DNA of 64,000 nucleotides from NCBI RefSeq assembly GCF_001719045.1, contig NZ_CP015423.1, positions 1,054,001-1,118,000 of the forward strand, given 5' to 3'. This document shows positions 45,609 through 53,797 of this stretch, one piece after another (within the stretch, counting starts at the first letter, position 1; every line of letters begins with the position of its first letter). The notes under the pieces were generated by a model. It had not been told where the DNA came from. It saw only the letters and a list, made by a program, of their open reading frames with translations, and made no database searches. The DNA comes from Paenibacillus polymyxa (GTDB lineage Bacteria > Bacillota > Bacilli > Paenibacillales > Paenibacillaceae). The position numbers and the translations under genes are program-made.

Positions 45609-46553
45609 TCAATTTATATTGTTAATTATATAATTCAGTGCCTTCAAATGTGTTTTTGATAAACCGTTTTTGTTCTTTAGTTTTTCAATTGTCTCACTCT
45701 CACTATGCATCGGTCTTTGAAGCTCACTTCTAGCGCTCACATAGTCTCTACTAATATAAAAATTACATGTTACAATACTTGCATTATTCGCTAGAACATA
45801 ATCAATTATCTTTAACAATTTTTCAGGATTCCTTGTTATTGTTTTAAAAGAATCAGTAAAGAAGATTGGATAACCTTCGCTTATTGCTTTAAGCACATTT
45901 GACAAATAAGGGTCAATATTAGGATCCATACCACTCAAGACTACTGTATTCTTCTTAAAATATTGGTCAATTCTTAATAAATTATCAGATTTCTGTTTCG
46001 AATTCTTAACTATGCTTTTGTTAGTCTTGTCATCAATAATCGAATATTTCTTATTTTGAAAAACGATTTTTCCTAATTCTTTTATAATGCCCCATGCTAG
46101 TGGATATGAAGACATTAGCTTACCGTAAACATCATTATCAGTAATAACACTTTTTGAGACTGTACTAATATCAATACAACAGAAATACTTTATTGCATCA
46201 GAGGTAAACTTTCTGATATCTCGTTCAGGAATAATTGTCTTCTGCAGCCCCATTAACTTTGCGGCTTCATTAGTGCTCGCAAGATCCTCTATTAGACTAT
46301 TTCTAATAGTCAATACAACAAGACATCGAATTTCTATGTCTTCAGGAGGCTGATAATAATGTGCTTCCTCAACACTCGTAACTAACAACGCTCTTCTATT
46401 ATCACAATTATTCCAGTTATTAAATAAAGACAAGAGCCGGGTCTTTATATCAAGTCCTACTCTTTCAATGATGTCTTTATTCATTTCATATTGTTCAAAT
46501 CGTGGGAACAATACATTCTGTAGATAGTTATCAATAACTTCCATGTAATTCAC
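45609..46553 (-). CDS. Large orphan protein (cassette gene)
   Basis: A 314-residue protein not recognised, one of the two largest cassette genes. MEVIDNYLQNVLFPRF opens it. The segment AISEGYPIFFTDSFKTITRN followed by IIDYVLANNASIVTCNFYISRDYV has the spacing and secondary structure of the second half of a serine-recombinase catalytic domain, but the catalytic Ser region is unclear. It could equally be an unrelated alpha/beta protein. ATG at 46553 is in good context; no neighbour helps. Confidence 0.6.
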   Translation of the reverse strand: MNYMEVIDNYLQNVLFPRFEQYEMNKDIIERVGLDIKTRLLSLFNNWNNCDNRRALLVTSVEEAHYYQPPEDIEIRCLVVLTIRNSLIEDLASTNEAAKLMGLQKTIIPERDIRKFTSDAIKYFCCIDISTVSKSVITDNDVYGKLMSSYPLAWGIIKELGKIVFQNKKYSIIDDKTNKSIVKNSKQKSDNLLRIDQYFKKNTVVLSGMDPNIDPYLSNVLKAISEGYPIFFTDSFKTITRNPEKLLKIIDYVLANNASIVTCNFYISRDYVSARSELQRPMHSESETIEKLKNKNGLSKTHLKALNYIINNIN

Positions 46554-46581
46554 TCTTTCAGTTAATATTTTTGAGAGTTTC

Positions 46582-46698
46582 GCCTAACATTCCTGTATTC
46601 ATGAACCCCGAAGGGTTGTCTGCTGAAATGCTTCCCTGAAATCCTTTCTCGCAAACCAAGGCTCCAAAGGAGCCGCTGCTTGAATACTATGTTAGGCG
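46582..46698 (-). repeat. attC-like site, type I
   Basis: Left core CGCCTAAC (AAC 46586-46588), GAACCCCGAAGGGTTG arm, GGCTCCAAAGGAGCC, right core GTTAGGCG at 46691. Confidence 0.85.
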
Positions 46699-46864
46699 AT
46701 ACTAACGGCATCTTCGAATAAATTTACCAGTTCTTCGTAAGTCTTTTTATTCTTTCTTTGACAAAATTCACAAGTACCTTGATTCAAATCCGATGATAAT
46801 TTCAGTTAGCTTGCGGAGAATAGCCTTTTATTTGTTTTTTGATCGTTTCTATAAAAACCTTCAA
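46692..46864 (-). pseudogene. Frameshifted small gene with zinc-knuckle N-terminus of RES/HEPN type
   Basis: A TTG at 46864, preceded by GGAG, opens MKVFIETIKKQIKGYSPQA, then a single lost base shifts to LKLSSDLNQGTCEFCQRKNK and continues to a TAA in the attC core. Restoring one base gives exactly 58 codons. TCEFCQRKN and YEELVNLFEDAV match the N-terminal zinc-binding part that precedes RES-domain toxins. The toxin domain itself is absent. Confidence 0.55.
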
Positions 46865-46871
46865 CAATTTC

Positions 46872-46922
46872 TCCTAACGCTCTTTAACAACACGGACTCG
46901 AGCGAGTGCGGTTCTAATAATG
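46872..46922 (-). repeat. Possible short attC-like site
   Basis: TCCTAACG (AAC 46876-46878) is followed by GACTCGAGCGAGTGC; the right core is degenerate (GGTTCTAATAA). Confidence 0.4.
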
Positions 46923-47915
46923 CCATTCTGACGTCCCATAATGTTCCATGGACATTCTAATTAATTCATTCCAAAAATCTTCCAAATCACTAAATAGACG
47001 GTTTGTGTTTACTAATTCAATCAATTGTGAAATATAACTACTAAAGCTCAGTTCATCTGCATTGAAGGACTTCATAAATCTCAATTTATCTATTTCGCTA
47101 TCAGTAATACCGAGTTTTTTGACTTCTTCTACCGTTTCGAAAACATGACTAACCCAAAGCAGGGAATAGAACGATTTATACATACTCCTCCCTTTGATAT
47201 TGGATTTTATTAATATTTCTCTGTAAATTTTCCTGATTGCGTCGAATATATATGCCGAATCAGGTAACTCATCTATTTCTTTTCTGACATACTTCGAAGT
47301 TTGAATATATCCACCCTCTACATCAATTACATTAGAAGGTCGGTATATAGCTCTGTCTCTTACATAACAAAGCTTTTCATAAAGCCCTTTAATACTTTCA
47401 TTTGGTTTATTTTCATCAGCAAATATAAAGTTGTTATAAAGTATTCTAAATACCTCATCCAATTTTTCACTTTCTTCTCTTAAACAATCACAATATTCTT
47501 TAACGTCAGTATGTGTTATCAGTGTTGAAAGGTCTTGTTCAAGTAATTTAAACTCATTCCATACATTTGGTAATTCGGAGGGATCTGATAAATCATTAAA
47601 ATTGACTCCAAGATTTACAATACCGTTCGAGCATAACCTTTTGGGAACTTTTAAGTTAAAACGCTCATCTAATAACATTAACGAAATAAATAAATGATAC
47701 ACCGAGTAGTAAGTCAAAACTGCCCTACTAATTCTTAATCCCCCAGCACTCTCTACATCTTTAACTGATTCAAGTGCCCTTAATTCTGATAAACCAATAA
47801 GAATTTTATGAAATGAAAGTGCAGAACATGAACACAAATAAACCATATTGGTGATATTAGTTCTATCCAAATAATTGAATTTCCCACTTTGTATATATGT
47901 AAGTTCTTCTTTCAT
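46914..47915 (-). CDS. Orphan cassette protein, possibly HEPN-like
   Basis: A 333-residue helical protein, the largest cassette gene. AVLTYYSVYHLFISLMLLDE resembles the aromatic-rich first helices of HEPN proteins, and LCYVRDRAIYRPSNVID resembles their basic active loop, but the R-x4-6-H motif is not seen. The neighbouring remnant at 46692 carries the N-terminal part of a HEPN/RES protein, so a former link between them is possible. Function unknown. Confidence 0.6.
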   Translation of the reverse strand: MKEELTYIQSGKFNYLDRTNITNMVYLCSCSALSFHKILIGLSELRALESVKDVESAGGLRISRAVLTYYSVYHLFISLMLLDERFNLKVPKRLCSNGIVNLGVNFNDLSDPSELPNVWNEFKLLEQDLSTLITHTDVKEYCDCLREESEKLDEVFRILYNNFIFADENKPNESIKGLYEKLCYVRDRAIYRPSNVIDVEGGYIQTSKYVRKEIDELPDSAYIFDAIRKIYREILIKSNIKGRSMYKSFYSLLWVSHVFETVEEVKKLGITDSEIDKLRFMKSFNADELSFSSYISQLIELVNTNRLFSDLEDFWNELIRMSMEHYGTSEWHY

Positions 47916-48021
47916 TTACCTGTCTCCTTATATAACGTTTTGGTCTTCTAAAATCTATCTAACAAATCTCACAGCTTTTATACCAGCCATCTTCTCATTT
48001 TTATAGTTTTTCAAGAGTTTC

Positions 48022-48117
48022 GCCTAACGTTCCTGTATTCACGACCCAGCATATGCTGGGTGTCCGGCGCATGCCGGGCCAAGGACGAATGTCCGCAGCG
48101 TGAATATTATGTTATGT
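48022..48117 (-). repeat. attC-like site, type III
   Basis: Left core CGCCTAAC (AAC 48026-48028), GACCCAGCATATGCTGGG hairpin, TCCGGCGCATGCCGGG arm, right core GTTATGTG at 48111. Confidence 0.82.
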
Positions 48118-48138
48118 GATGTCTGCTTCTTCTTCGAA

Positions 48139-48636
48139 CTACTTAGACAGCTTGTTTGATTTCTTTGCCATGCTTTTAAACTCTTCATATTTCTCTTTAG
48201 CAGCTTTAATTTTACTTTCCACTACATAAGGAGCATCATCTGAAAAACTGGGTAGTTTCTCATTTATGTAATCGTATAATGATTTTTTCTCAGCAGTCGT
48301 CGGAATTATCGGCGCAACAGGTATAGGTAGTGGCTTATCTTCTACTTCTATTCCTTCATGCAAATCAGCCATCCCAAAAGAAAGAAAATTATGAATAGCT
48401 CTTTTTCTATCTTCTTCTGTCTGTTTATAATTTCCGTCCGAATCTAAATGGAATCTATCAAATTCCACCATAAGTAGTTTATGCGGCTTCCTGTCTTTAT
48501 TCCTGTAATATAAGATCACTTCAAGTACTTCCTCACCTGCTAATTGAGGAACAAATTTATGCTTATGATCTTTAGGTCGGGCGATCTTTATAACTTTGCC
48601 TGCACGAGATACAAATAAATATCTGCTTTGAATCAT
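48139..48636 (-). CDS. Orphan cassette protein
   Basis: A 165-residue protein. N-terminal VIKIARPKDHKHKFVPQLAG and VILYYRNKDRKPHKLLMVEFDRFHLD suggest a small beta-barrel, then a proline-rich linker (PLPIPVAPIIPTT) and a C-terminal Lys-rich helix. Not recognised. Confidence 0.65.
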   Translation of the reverse strand: MIQSRYLFVSRAGKVIKIARPKDHKHKFVPQLAGEEVLEVILYYRNKDRKPHKLLMVEFDRFHLDSDGNYKQTEEDRKRAIHNFLSFGMADLHEGIEVEDKPLPIPVAPIIPTTAEKKSLYDYINEKLPSFSDDAPYVVESKIKAAKEKYEEFKSMAKKSNKLSK

Positions 48637-48672
48637 CTATCTCACTCTTTCTCTCTTATTTAAGCTGATTTC

Positions 48673-48788
48673 ACATAACGTTTCTGTATTCATGAACCCC
48701 GTAGGGGTTGTCTGCTGAAATGCCTCTCCGAAATCCTTCCCGCAGACCAAGGCTCCAAAGGAGCCGCTGCTTGAATATTATGTTATAC
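48673..48788 (-). repeat. attC-like site, type I
   Basis: Left core CACATAAC (AAC 48677-48679), GAACCCCGTAGGGGTTG, GGCTCCAAAGGAGCC, right core GTTATACG at 48782. Confidence 0.86.
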
Positions 48789-48836
48789 GATGGAATCTTC
48801 TACGATTAACCAACATTCATTCTTGATTCTAATCTG

Positions 48837-49040
48837 TCATTGTTCTGCTATATGTTCCAATAAATCTCCTGGCTGACAACCTAAAGCCGCACATAATTTA
48901 TCAATCACTTCTAACGATACATATTCGTTTGTATTGAGTTTCGCCATTGTAGCAGACGAAATACCCGTCATTTTCAATAAATCCTGCTTCTTAATCTCCC
49001 TGTCGATCAATAATTTTTGAAAAGGCTTATAACTAATCAT
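48837..49040 (-). CDS. Small XRE-family repressor (module B)
   Basis: A 67-residue Cro/C1-type protein: IKKQDLLKMTGISSATMAKLN is the helix-turn-helix and LEVIDKLCAALGCQPGDLLEHI the rest. It is divergent from the gene at 49212 and equals module A at 38723 in arrangement, though the two repressors differ in sequence. It lies in its own cassette between sites at 48673 and 49534. Confidence 0.84.
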   Translation of the reverse strand: MISYKPFQKLLIDREIKKQDLLKMTGISSATMAKLNTNEYVSLEVIDKLCAALGCQPGDLLEHIAEQ

Positions 49041-49070
49041 CTGATATTCCTTTCACACATCAAGTGAATT

Positions 49071-49153
49071 TTTCTTTAATTATATGAAAGTATATTTTCT
49101 TTATCAAAAACATCTTCAACATGTATTGACTTGATTATTTGACATGATAAAAT
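49071..49153 (+). promoter_or_regulatory. Divergent control region of module B
   Basis: A TTGACT (49126) and TAAAAT (49148) pair with a 16-base spacer drives the plus-strand gene. Two dyads, TTTCTTTAATTATATGAAA (49071) and GAAAGTATATTTTC (49086), are operator candidates for the repressor. Confidence 0.5.
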
Positions 49154-49211
49154 TATATTTAATAAGTTGAACTTTTATTCATAAAATCAAATACATTGGA
49201 TGGTGTTCAAA

Positions 49212-49499
49212 ATGCATAATTCTTTAGAAGTCTTACTTGATTCACTGATTCAGACTCGAATTGAATCTTTATATGGCAAGCTTATCAAAAACAATCCCAG
49301 CTATAACCAGTTCTCATCCGAACGGAATCTCTACTTCAAGCAGTTACATGAAGGAGTACCGGAGAATATACAGAAGACCCTATTTCTTTACGATGATGCT
49401 GAGCTTTCTGTTCAAGCTATTTTAGAACGTGAAATTTATTTGCAAGGTTTTAAGGACGCTCTTCACCTGCATAACGAATTACATATATCTTTAAATTGA
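49212..49499 (+). CDS. 95-residue helical protein (module B)
   Basis: Partner of the module B repressor. The ATG at 49212 (MHNSLEVLLDSL) is preferred over 49200, as it aligns with the paralogue at 39101 and has GGATGGTG upstream. SYNQFSSERNLYF and LFLYDDAELSVQAILEREIY are shared with module A. Same length (95 residues) and same divergent arrangement. Function unknown. Confidence 0.72.
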   Translation: MHNSLEVLLDSLIQTRIESLYGKLIKNNPSYNQFSSERNLYFKQLHEGVPENIQKTLFLYDDAELSVQAILEREIYLQGFKDALHLHNELHISLN

Positions 49500-49517
49500 G
49501 AGCCTTCTGGCTCTTTT
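49498..49517 (+). terminator. Terminator of module B
   Basis: GAGAGCC TTCT GGCTCTTTTT follows the stop codon. Confidence 0.72.
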
Positions 49518-49533
49518 TCATTTGGATTCTGTC

Positions 49534-49700
49534 GTATAACGTTGTTGTATTCCTGAACCCGAGAGGCTTAAGGTCCGTCAGGACCGGGTGGCTCCGCCAC
49601 TTAGCCTCGCAGAGTTGTCTGCCTGACTCCACTTCACTGGAAAACCTCGGGCAGACCAAGGTTCGGCGTAGTCATTCACAGCGGGAATACGTTGTTATAC
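49534..49700 (-). repeat. attC-like site, type II
   Basis: Left core CGTATAAC (AAC 49538-49540), CTTAAGGTCCGTCAGGACC arm, right core GTTATAC at 49694. Its left flank ATTCTGTCG repeats that of the site at 39428, also beside a module. Confidence 0.82.
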
Positions 49701-49791
49701 AAAGTCACTTAATTCACCGAATTTACTTTCAAAATCCTAAAATCAAAACACTATCCTTATTTGATATCTCTTAAAATCGTTCTTCGAGACC

Positions 49792-50268
49792 TTATTCCTT
49801 GATTAAATTCTTTGTCATTATTATATCTCTACCAAAATCTTCAGACTCTATTATTTCTAATGCATGGTATCCAAGCTTCTCATAAAATCCTTGTGCCGTA
49901 ATGCTACTAGGAAGCTTAAGTGATGTAGTCCCGGAATCAAGAGCTATTCGTTCAATAAAATCAATCAGAACTCTACCAATTCCCTTATTGTGGTGGTGAA
50001 TATCAATAAAGACTGTGTAAATGGTATCTTGATCAAGGCTTGCAGTACCGATTATCTTATTACCTTCAACTACAACATATACTTTTCTGATTTTTGATAT
50101 CGAAGATATATATTCTGAGGTGAAGATTCTACTCATATTCTTTATTATCTTTTCTGGATAATCTTTGATGTTTACGTTTATTAAATTTTCTCTGATAATG
50201 CTTGATACCATTCCGGAATCATCGTCAATAAAATCCCGAATCAATAAATTAGTATTCAATAATCTCAC
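49792..50268 (-). CDS. GNAT N-acetyltransferase (first cassette gene)
   Basis: A 158-residue acetyltransferase, the cassette nearest the recombinase and so possibly the last captured. Cofactor motif IHHHNKGIGRVLIDFIER, then LPSSITAQGFYEKLGYHAL. VVEGNKIIGTASLD precedes it. AGGTGAG precedes the start. Substrate unknown. Confidence 0.86.
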   Translation of the reverse strand: MRLLNTNLLIRDFIDDDSGMVSSIIRENLINVNIKDYPEKIIKNMSRIFTSEYISSISKIRKVYVVVEGNKIIGTASLDQDTIYTVFIDIHHHNKGIGRVLIDFIERIALDSGTTSLKLPSSITAQGFYEKLGYHALEIIESEDFGRDIIMTKNLIKE

Positions 50269-50304
50269 CTCTTATTAGAATAGAATTAAATGTTTGGGTG
50301 GTTT

Positions 50305-50404
50305 CGTATTAACGTCTTATTTACGAACTTCAGAAAAAATGTTCTCTTCGTCATATTCACGAACTTCGTGAATCCTGCACTTTGTTCCTGATTTCCGCAC
50401 TTTC
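50305..50404 (-). other. Candidate attI-like site
   Basis: TATTAACGTC at 50307-50316 is the same core found at cassette borders, but no full attC follows. Downstream are a second CTTATTTACGAACTTC and a perfect hairpin ATTCACGAACTTCGTGAAT (50375-50393). It lies just before the recombinase gene's 3' end, where the array begins. Confidence 0.5.
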
Positions 50405-50410
50405 TGCGTT

Positions 50411-51341
50411 TCAATCCTCCTGCCCGCTCATCCGATCCAACGGACTTTGAATCCGCACAATGTCCCGCCTGCTCACATGTGTATACCGCTCCGTCGTTCG
50501 CACACTCTGATGCCCTAGCAGTTCCTGAATATAGCGAAGATCAATCCCATTCTCCAGCAAGTGGGTCGCAAAGGAATGCCTTAGCGAATGGATACTCACC
50601 TGTTTGCGAATGTCCGCTTCAGCCAGCGCTTTTTCAAACACTTTCTGCGCTGAACGTTCCGTCAGGTGGCGGCCTTCCCTCTGCCCTGGAAACAGCCAGT
50701 CTTCTGGCCGCTCCCCCCTATATACTGCTCGACCACCGTAAAAGCCGCTTCGGAGAGCAGCGTTTGCCGTTCCTTCCTGCCCTTTCCCTGACGAACTTTC
50801 AGTACTTTCCGTTCACGGTCGCAGTCTTCAAGACGCAACCTCACCACTTCGCTTACCCGCAGCCCGGATGTATACGTCAGGTACAGAATAGCCTTATGCT
50901 TTGGATTTTTCACTACTTTCAACAGACGCATGACCTCATTCAGGGACAGCACATCCGGTAGTTTACTCTCCTTTTTCGGACGAACATAGGCGGAGGATTT
51001 GGGCTGCTTTAGCACATGGCGAAAATAAAATTTCAACGCACTGATCGCTTGGTTAACATAAGCGTGCGAAAGGCCTTTTTCGAGCAGCGCCAACGCATAT
51101 TTTTGCACCGTCGCATCATTTATGCTTGCTTCGGTCCCTTGCAATCTTGCAAAAAAGCGTTCCGTTTGCGATATGTATGCTTTAATCGTCTTGCTGCTGT
51201 AGCCCCTTGCCACCAATGCATCGCGCATTTCTTGCCGCTGATCCGGGTTCCATTCGCCTCGTTCCGAAGAAGAGGGAACCGCATTAGCCTGCGTATCCCG
51301 TCGATTGTTTTTTCATCCCGATAAAGTAGGTTTATCTTCAT
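50411..51341 (-). pseudogene. Tyrosine recombinase (Xer/XerA-like, integron-integrase-like), two frameshifts
   Basis: Reading from the ATG at 51341 (GGAGG 8 bases upstream), MKINLLYRDEK is lost at a six-base A run (plus 51308-51313) where one more base would join the main frame MRDALVARGYSSKTIKAYIS. That frame then breaks at a six-base G run (50713-50718), where one more base would lead to the C-terminal frame. The repaired product is 310 residues. All catalytic residues are present across the parts: R in TSGLRVSE, K in [16 protein letters not shown] and the nucleophile in TERYTH. The end [13 protein letters not shown] resembles XerA-type enzymes. No insertion of the IntI-specific kind lies between the patches. 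Confidence 0.82.
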
Positions 51342-51404
51342 CTCACTTGCCTCCTTAGTATATCAGCCGTTCAAAAAATTGGAAATCTAATTTCACACAA
51401 AAAA

Positions 51405-51438
51405 AGGGACTTAAGATGGATATTCATCTTAAGTCCCT
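51405..51438 (-). terminator. Terminator upstream of the recombinase gene
   Basis: AGGGACTTAAGATG faces CATCTTAAGTCCCT across six bases. On the minus strand it is followed by TTTTTTT, so it blocks leftward transcripts from outside the array. Confidence 0.78.
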
Positions 51439-51502
51439 GATTCTTTCAGAGTAAATTATTGATCCATTAAGTCCAATTTTCATCATCATAAAGTGTCTTG
51501 CC

Positions 51503-51605
51503 TTTACTTGTCCAGTTCTTCCGTCACATCATCCCATAGCACTGCCGCCACCTTTTCCAACAAATCCCCCGGCACAAGGTTCAGTAGGTATCCTTTTGGA
51601 ACTCT
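51503..51605 (-). pseudogene. C-terminal gene fragment
   Basis: A minus-strand frame ends VPKGYLLNLVPGDLLEKVAA then VLWDDVTEELDK and a stop, with no start in frame. It looks like the tail of a lost gene at the right edge of the array. Family unknown. Confidence 0.35.
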
Positions 51606-51676
51606 CCCACATCACCGAAGAAACAAAAGAATAGCCTGATTATTTTATTAAGAAAATAAGGATAAGCCGCTAAAAA

Positions 51677-51698
51677 AGCCCGCGCAGCTCGCGGGCTT
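51677..51698 (-). terminator. Terminator after the chemoreceptor gene
   Basis: AAGCCCGCG CAGCT CGCGGGCTT, with a T-run in the minus direction. Confidence 0.78.
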
Positions 51699-51733
51699 TG
51701 CTGTATATTTAGTCAAAATCATGCCTAGATTTG

Positions 51734-53797
51734 TTACTCCACCTTGAACTGTTTTAATTCGTCTTGAAGCTTATTGGACAATTGGTTTAATTGTTTGGAT
51801 AGTTCAGCAACCTGTTCGAAGCTTTCCAATTGTTCCTGCGTGCTGGCGCTGACCTCTTCGGTTGAAGCTGAGTTTTCCTCCGTGGTGGAAGAAATGATCT
51901 CCAGCGCCTGCAAAATCTCATCTTTGTGCTTGTGGACTTTGGAGGTGTTGGTGCTGATCTGGATCATTCGCAATTTCAAATCTTCCAAATCCTTATTAAT
52001 GCTAAAGAATACTTGCTTCGTGTCCTCCACCGATCTGGCATTTTCTTCTGCAATTTTCAGACCGTGAACCGTATGCTCAACCGATACGCTGGTTTTTTCT
52101 TCAATCACACGTACCTTCTTGTAGATTTCCTGTGTCGCCAGTGCAGTCTGCTCAGCCAGCTTGCGAACCTCTCCGGCAACCACAGCAAACCCTTTGCCCT
52201 GTTCTCCTGCACGTGCAGCTTCAATGGAAGCATTAAGCGCCAGCAGGTTGGTCTGCGTTGCAATTTGGTTGACCGTATCCACGATGCTTGAAATCTCATG
52301 ACGGCTCAGATCAATATCCTGAATAATAGACGACATCGCTTGTGTGGAATTGTGATTTTCTTCCGCCCATCTGGATAACTGATCTACTACAGCAAGCCCC
52401 TGTCCGCTTTGCTCAGCAGAGATCTGCACCATCGTTTCGATGGCTTTGGCATCATTGGCAATTTCGTCAATTTGGCCGGATAATGCTCCGGTTTTTTGTA
52501 AAATGTTCTCCGTTTCGATGGATTGGTAGTTCGTTGCATTGGCAATCTCATTAATTGCTGTCGCCGTATCGTTCATCGTGATCGCGGTTCTGGAAGAAAT
52601 GGATTGCAGATCGTGAGAAGACTGATTCAAGACTTGGGCTGAGCCACCCACCATTTGGAGCATGCCTTGAATTTTTTGAACCATATTGTAAACTCCTTGA
52701 TGAATTTGCCCGATTTCGTTGTTGGAATGCGTATCAAACTGAACGGTCATATCTCCATTTTCAATCAGCTTGATTTTTGCAAGCAATTTCGGGATTGCTC
52801 TTAACTGATAGCGGAGCGTTATATAACAAATCACAACGAGCAGGATGGTGGCTGCCGAAAAACCGCCAATCGTAATCCAGGTAAAGGTTCTTAATTCTGA
52901 GAGCGCCTCTTGTTGCGAAATGGTTAAGCCTACAGACCACCCCGTATCTTTACTGGTTCCATACCCGATATAACGAGGTTCCCCATTATCATTAATCAAC
53001 TGTACTCCAGACTCACCGGCAATCATTTTCTTGCCGATCTCGCCAAGATCATCTGTGGTTTCGTTAATCTTTTCTTTCAGCACTTTATTTTGATCAGGGT
53101 GATACAAAATATCACCTGTTTTGGATGCAAGAATCGAATAGCCTGTGCTTCCAAGCGAATAGCTTTGCATAATGGCAGGGATGTCTTTTAAGGCAATATC
53201 AACAACTGCAAATCCGATTAATTGGTTACTGCTATCCTTGATTGGATAGAAAATGCCCATGATCACATTACCCGAATTGACGTCCTTATAGGGTTCAGAG
53301 TAGTATAAACCGTCTGCTTCAACAGCTGGCTTGAAGTATGGGCGTGTATGAATATCGAAGTCCGACTTGGAAACAGCACCATCATTCTGAAGAAAGAAGC
53401 CTTTGCCAGATATTCCTGCAATCCAGGCATCGGCAAAAGATGGCTCTGCCTTTACAATCGCTGCTAAGGTCGCTTCGGTTTCCGCAGCATGTGGAGAAGT
53501 TTTCACCATCTCAACCGATTCAGTAGTCTCTATATATTTCTTAAAAAGATTGTTCGTTGACATTTGTTGGACAAGCGAGCCCTTTTCCTTAAATAACGCA
53601 TCAAATTGACTGACGACCGCTTGCGTCTTGGCCTGAAGCATGGCCTCTTGCTGCTTGACAAGCATGCTTTGCGTGCTTGAATACATGAACGTCCCCAAGG
53701 TTGCAAAAACGAGAACGATAATGACTAACAAGACCATGGCCAATGTGTTGGCCATGCTCAATGATCTGAATAGGCGATTCTTAATACTTTGTGACAT
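51734..53797 (-). CDS. Methyl-accepting chemotaxis protein with dCache sensor
   Basis: A 687-residue chemoreceptor. A membrane helix near residues 13-40, a long external region (about 45-300) with the dCache pattern [21 protein letters not shown] and [14 protein letters not shown], a second helix near 304-326, HAMP to about 375, and the methylated coiled coil with tip [20 protein letters not shown]. Cache sensors typically bind amino or organic acids. Promoter text upstream (TTAA-15-CCGACATA) is only weakly sigma-D-like. Confidence 0.88.
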   Translation of the reverse strand: MSQSIKNRLFRSLSMANTLAMVLLVIIVLVFATLGTFMYSSTQSMLVKQQEAMLQAKTQAVVSQFDALFKEKGSLVQQMSTNNLFKKYIETTESVEMVKTSPHAAETEATLAAIVKAEPSFADAWIAGISGKGFFLQNDGAVSKSDFDIHTRPYFKPAVEADGLYYSEPYKDVNSGNVIMGIFYPIKDSSNQLIGFAVVDIALKDIPAIMQSYSLGSTGYSILASKTGDILYHPDQNKVLKEKINETTDDLGEIGKKMIAGESGVQLINDNGEPRYIGYGTSKDTGWSVGLTISQQEALSELRTFTWITIGGFSAATILLVVICYITLRYQLRAIPKLLAKIKLIENGDMTVQFDTHSNNEIGQIHQGVYNMVQKIQGMLQMVGGSAQVLNQSSHDLQSISSRTAITMNDTATAINEIANATNYQSIETENILQKTGALSGQIDEIANDAKAIETMVQISAEQSGQGLAVVDQLSRWAEENHNSTQAMSSIIQDIDLSRHEISSIVDTVNQIATQTNLLALNASIEAARAGEQGKGFAVVAGEVRKLAEQTALATQEIYKKVRVIEEKTSVSVEHTVHGLKIAEENARSVEDTKQVFFSINKDLEDLKLRMIQISTNTSKVHKHKDEILQALEIISSTTEENSASTEEVSASTQEQLESFEQVAELSKQLNQLSNKLQDELKQFKVE

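Larger units (their letters stand above)
24280..51341 (-). mobile_element. Integron-like gene-cassette array with frameshifted tyrosine recombinase
   Basis: A 27-kb region of low GC relative to both flanks, made of about 28 units that alternate a small gene (almost always minus strand) with an inverted repeat of attC architecture. A recombinase gene and a candidate attI lie at its right end. The left border is near the sulfurtransferase terminator, where no attC was recognised after the last gene. The array polarity (cassettes running leftward from the recombinase end) fits an integron, but the recombinase points the same way as the cassettes instead of divergently. Confidence 0.82.

Noticed and set aside
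25487..49700. A CRISPR array, because of many regularly placed repeats
   Set aside because: Repeats are 50-200 bp, imperfect inverted repeats separated by whole genes, not 25-40 bp direct repeats with short spacers, and no cas genes are present.
25487..49700. REP or MITE-type repeats
   Set aside because: Their strict placement between single genes, core TAAC/GTTA ends, stop codons in the core and a recombinase at the end fit attC sites better. No terminal duplications were seen.
50479..50961. Plus-strand 160-residue frame opposite the recombinase
   Set aside because: It is a shadow of the recombinase gene and has no ribosome binding site or family features.
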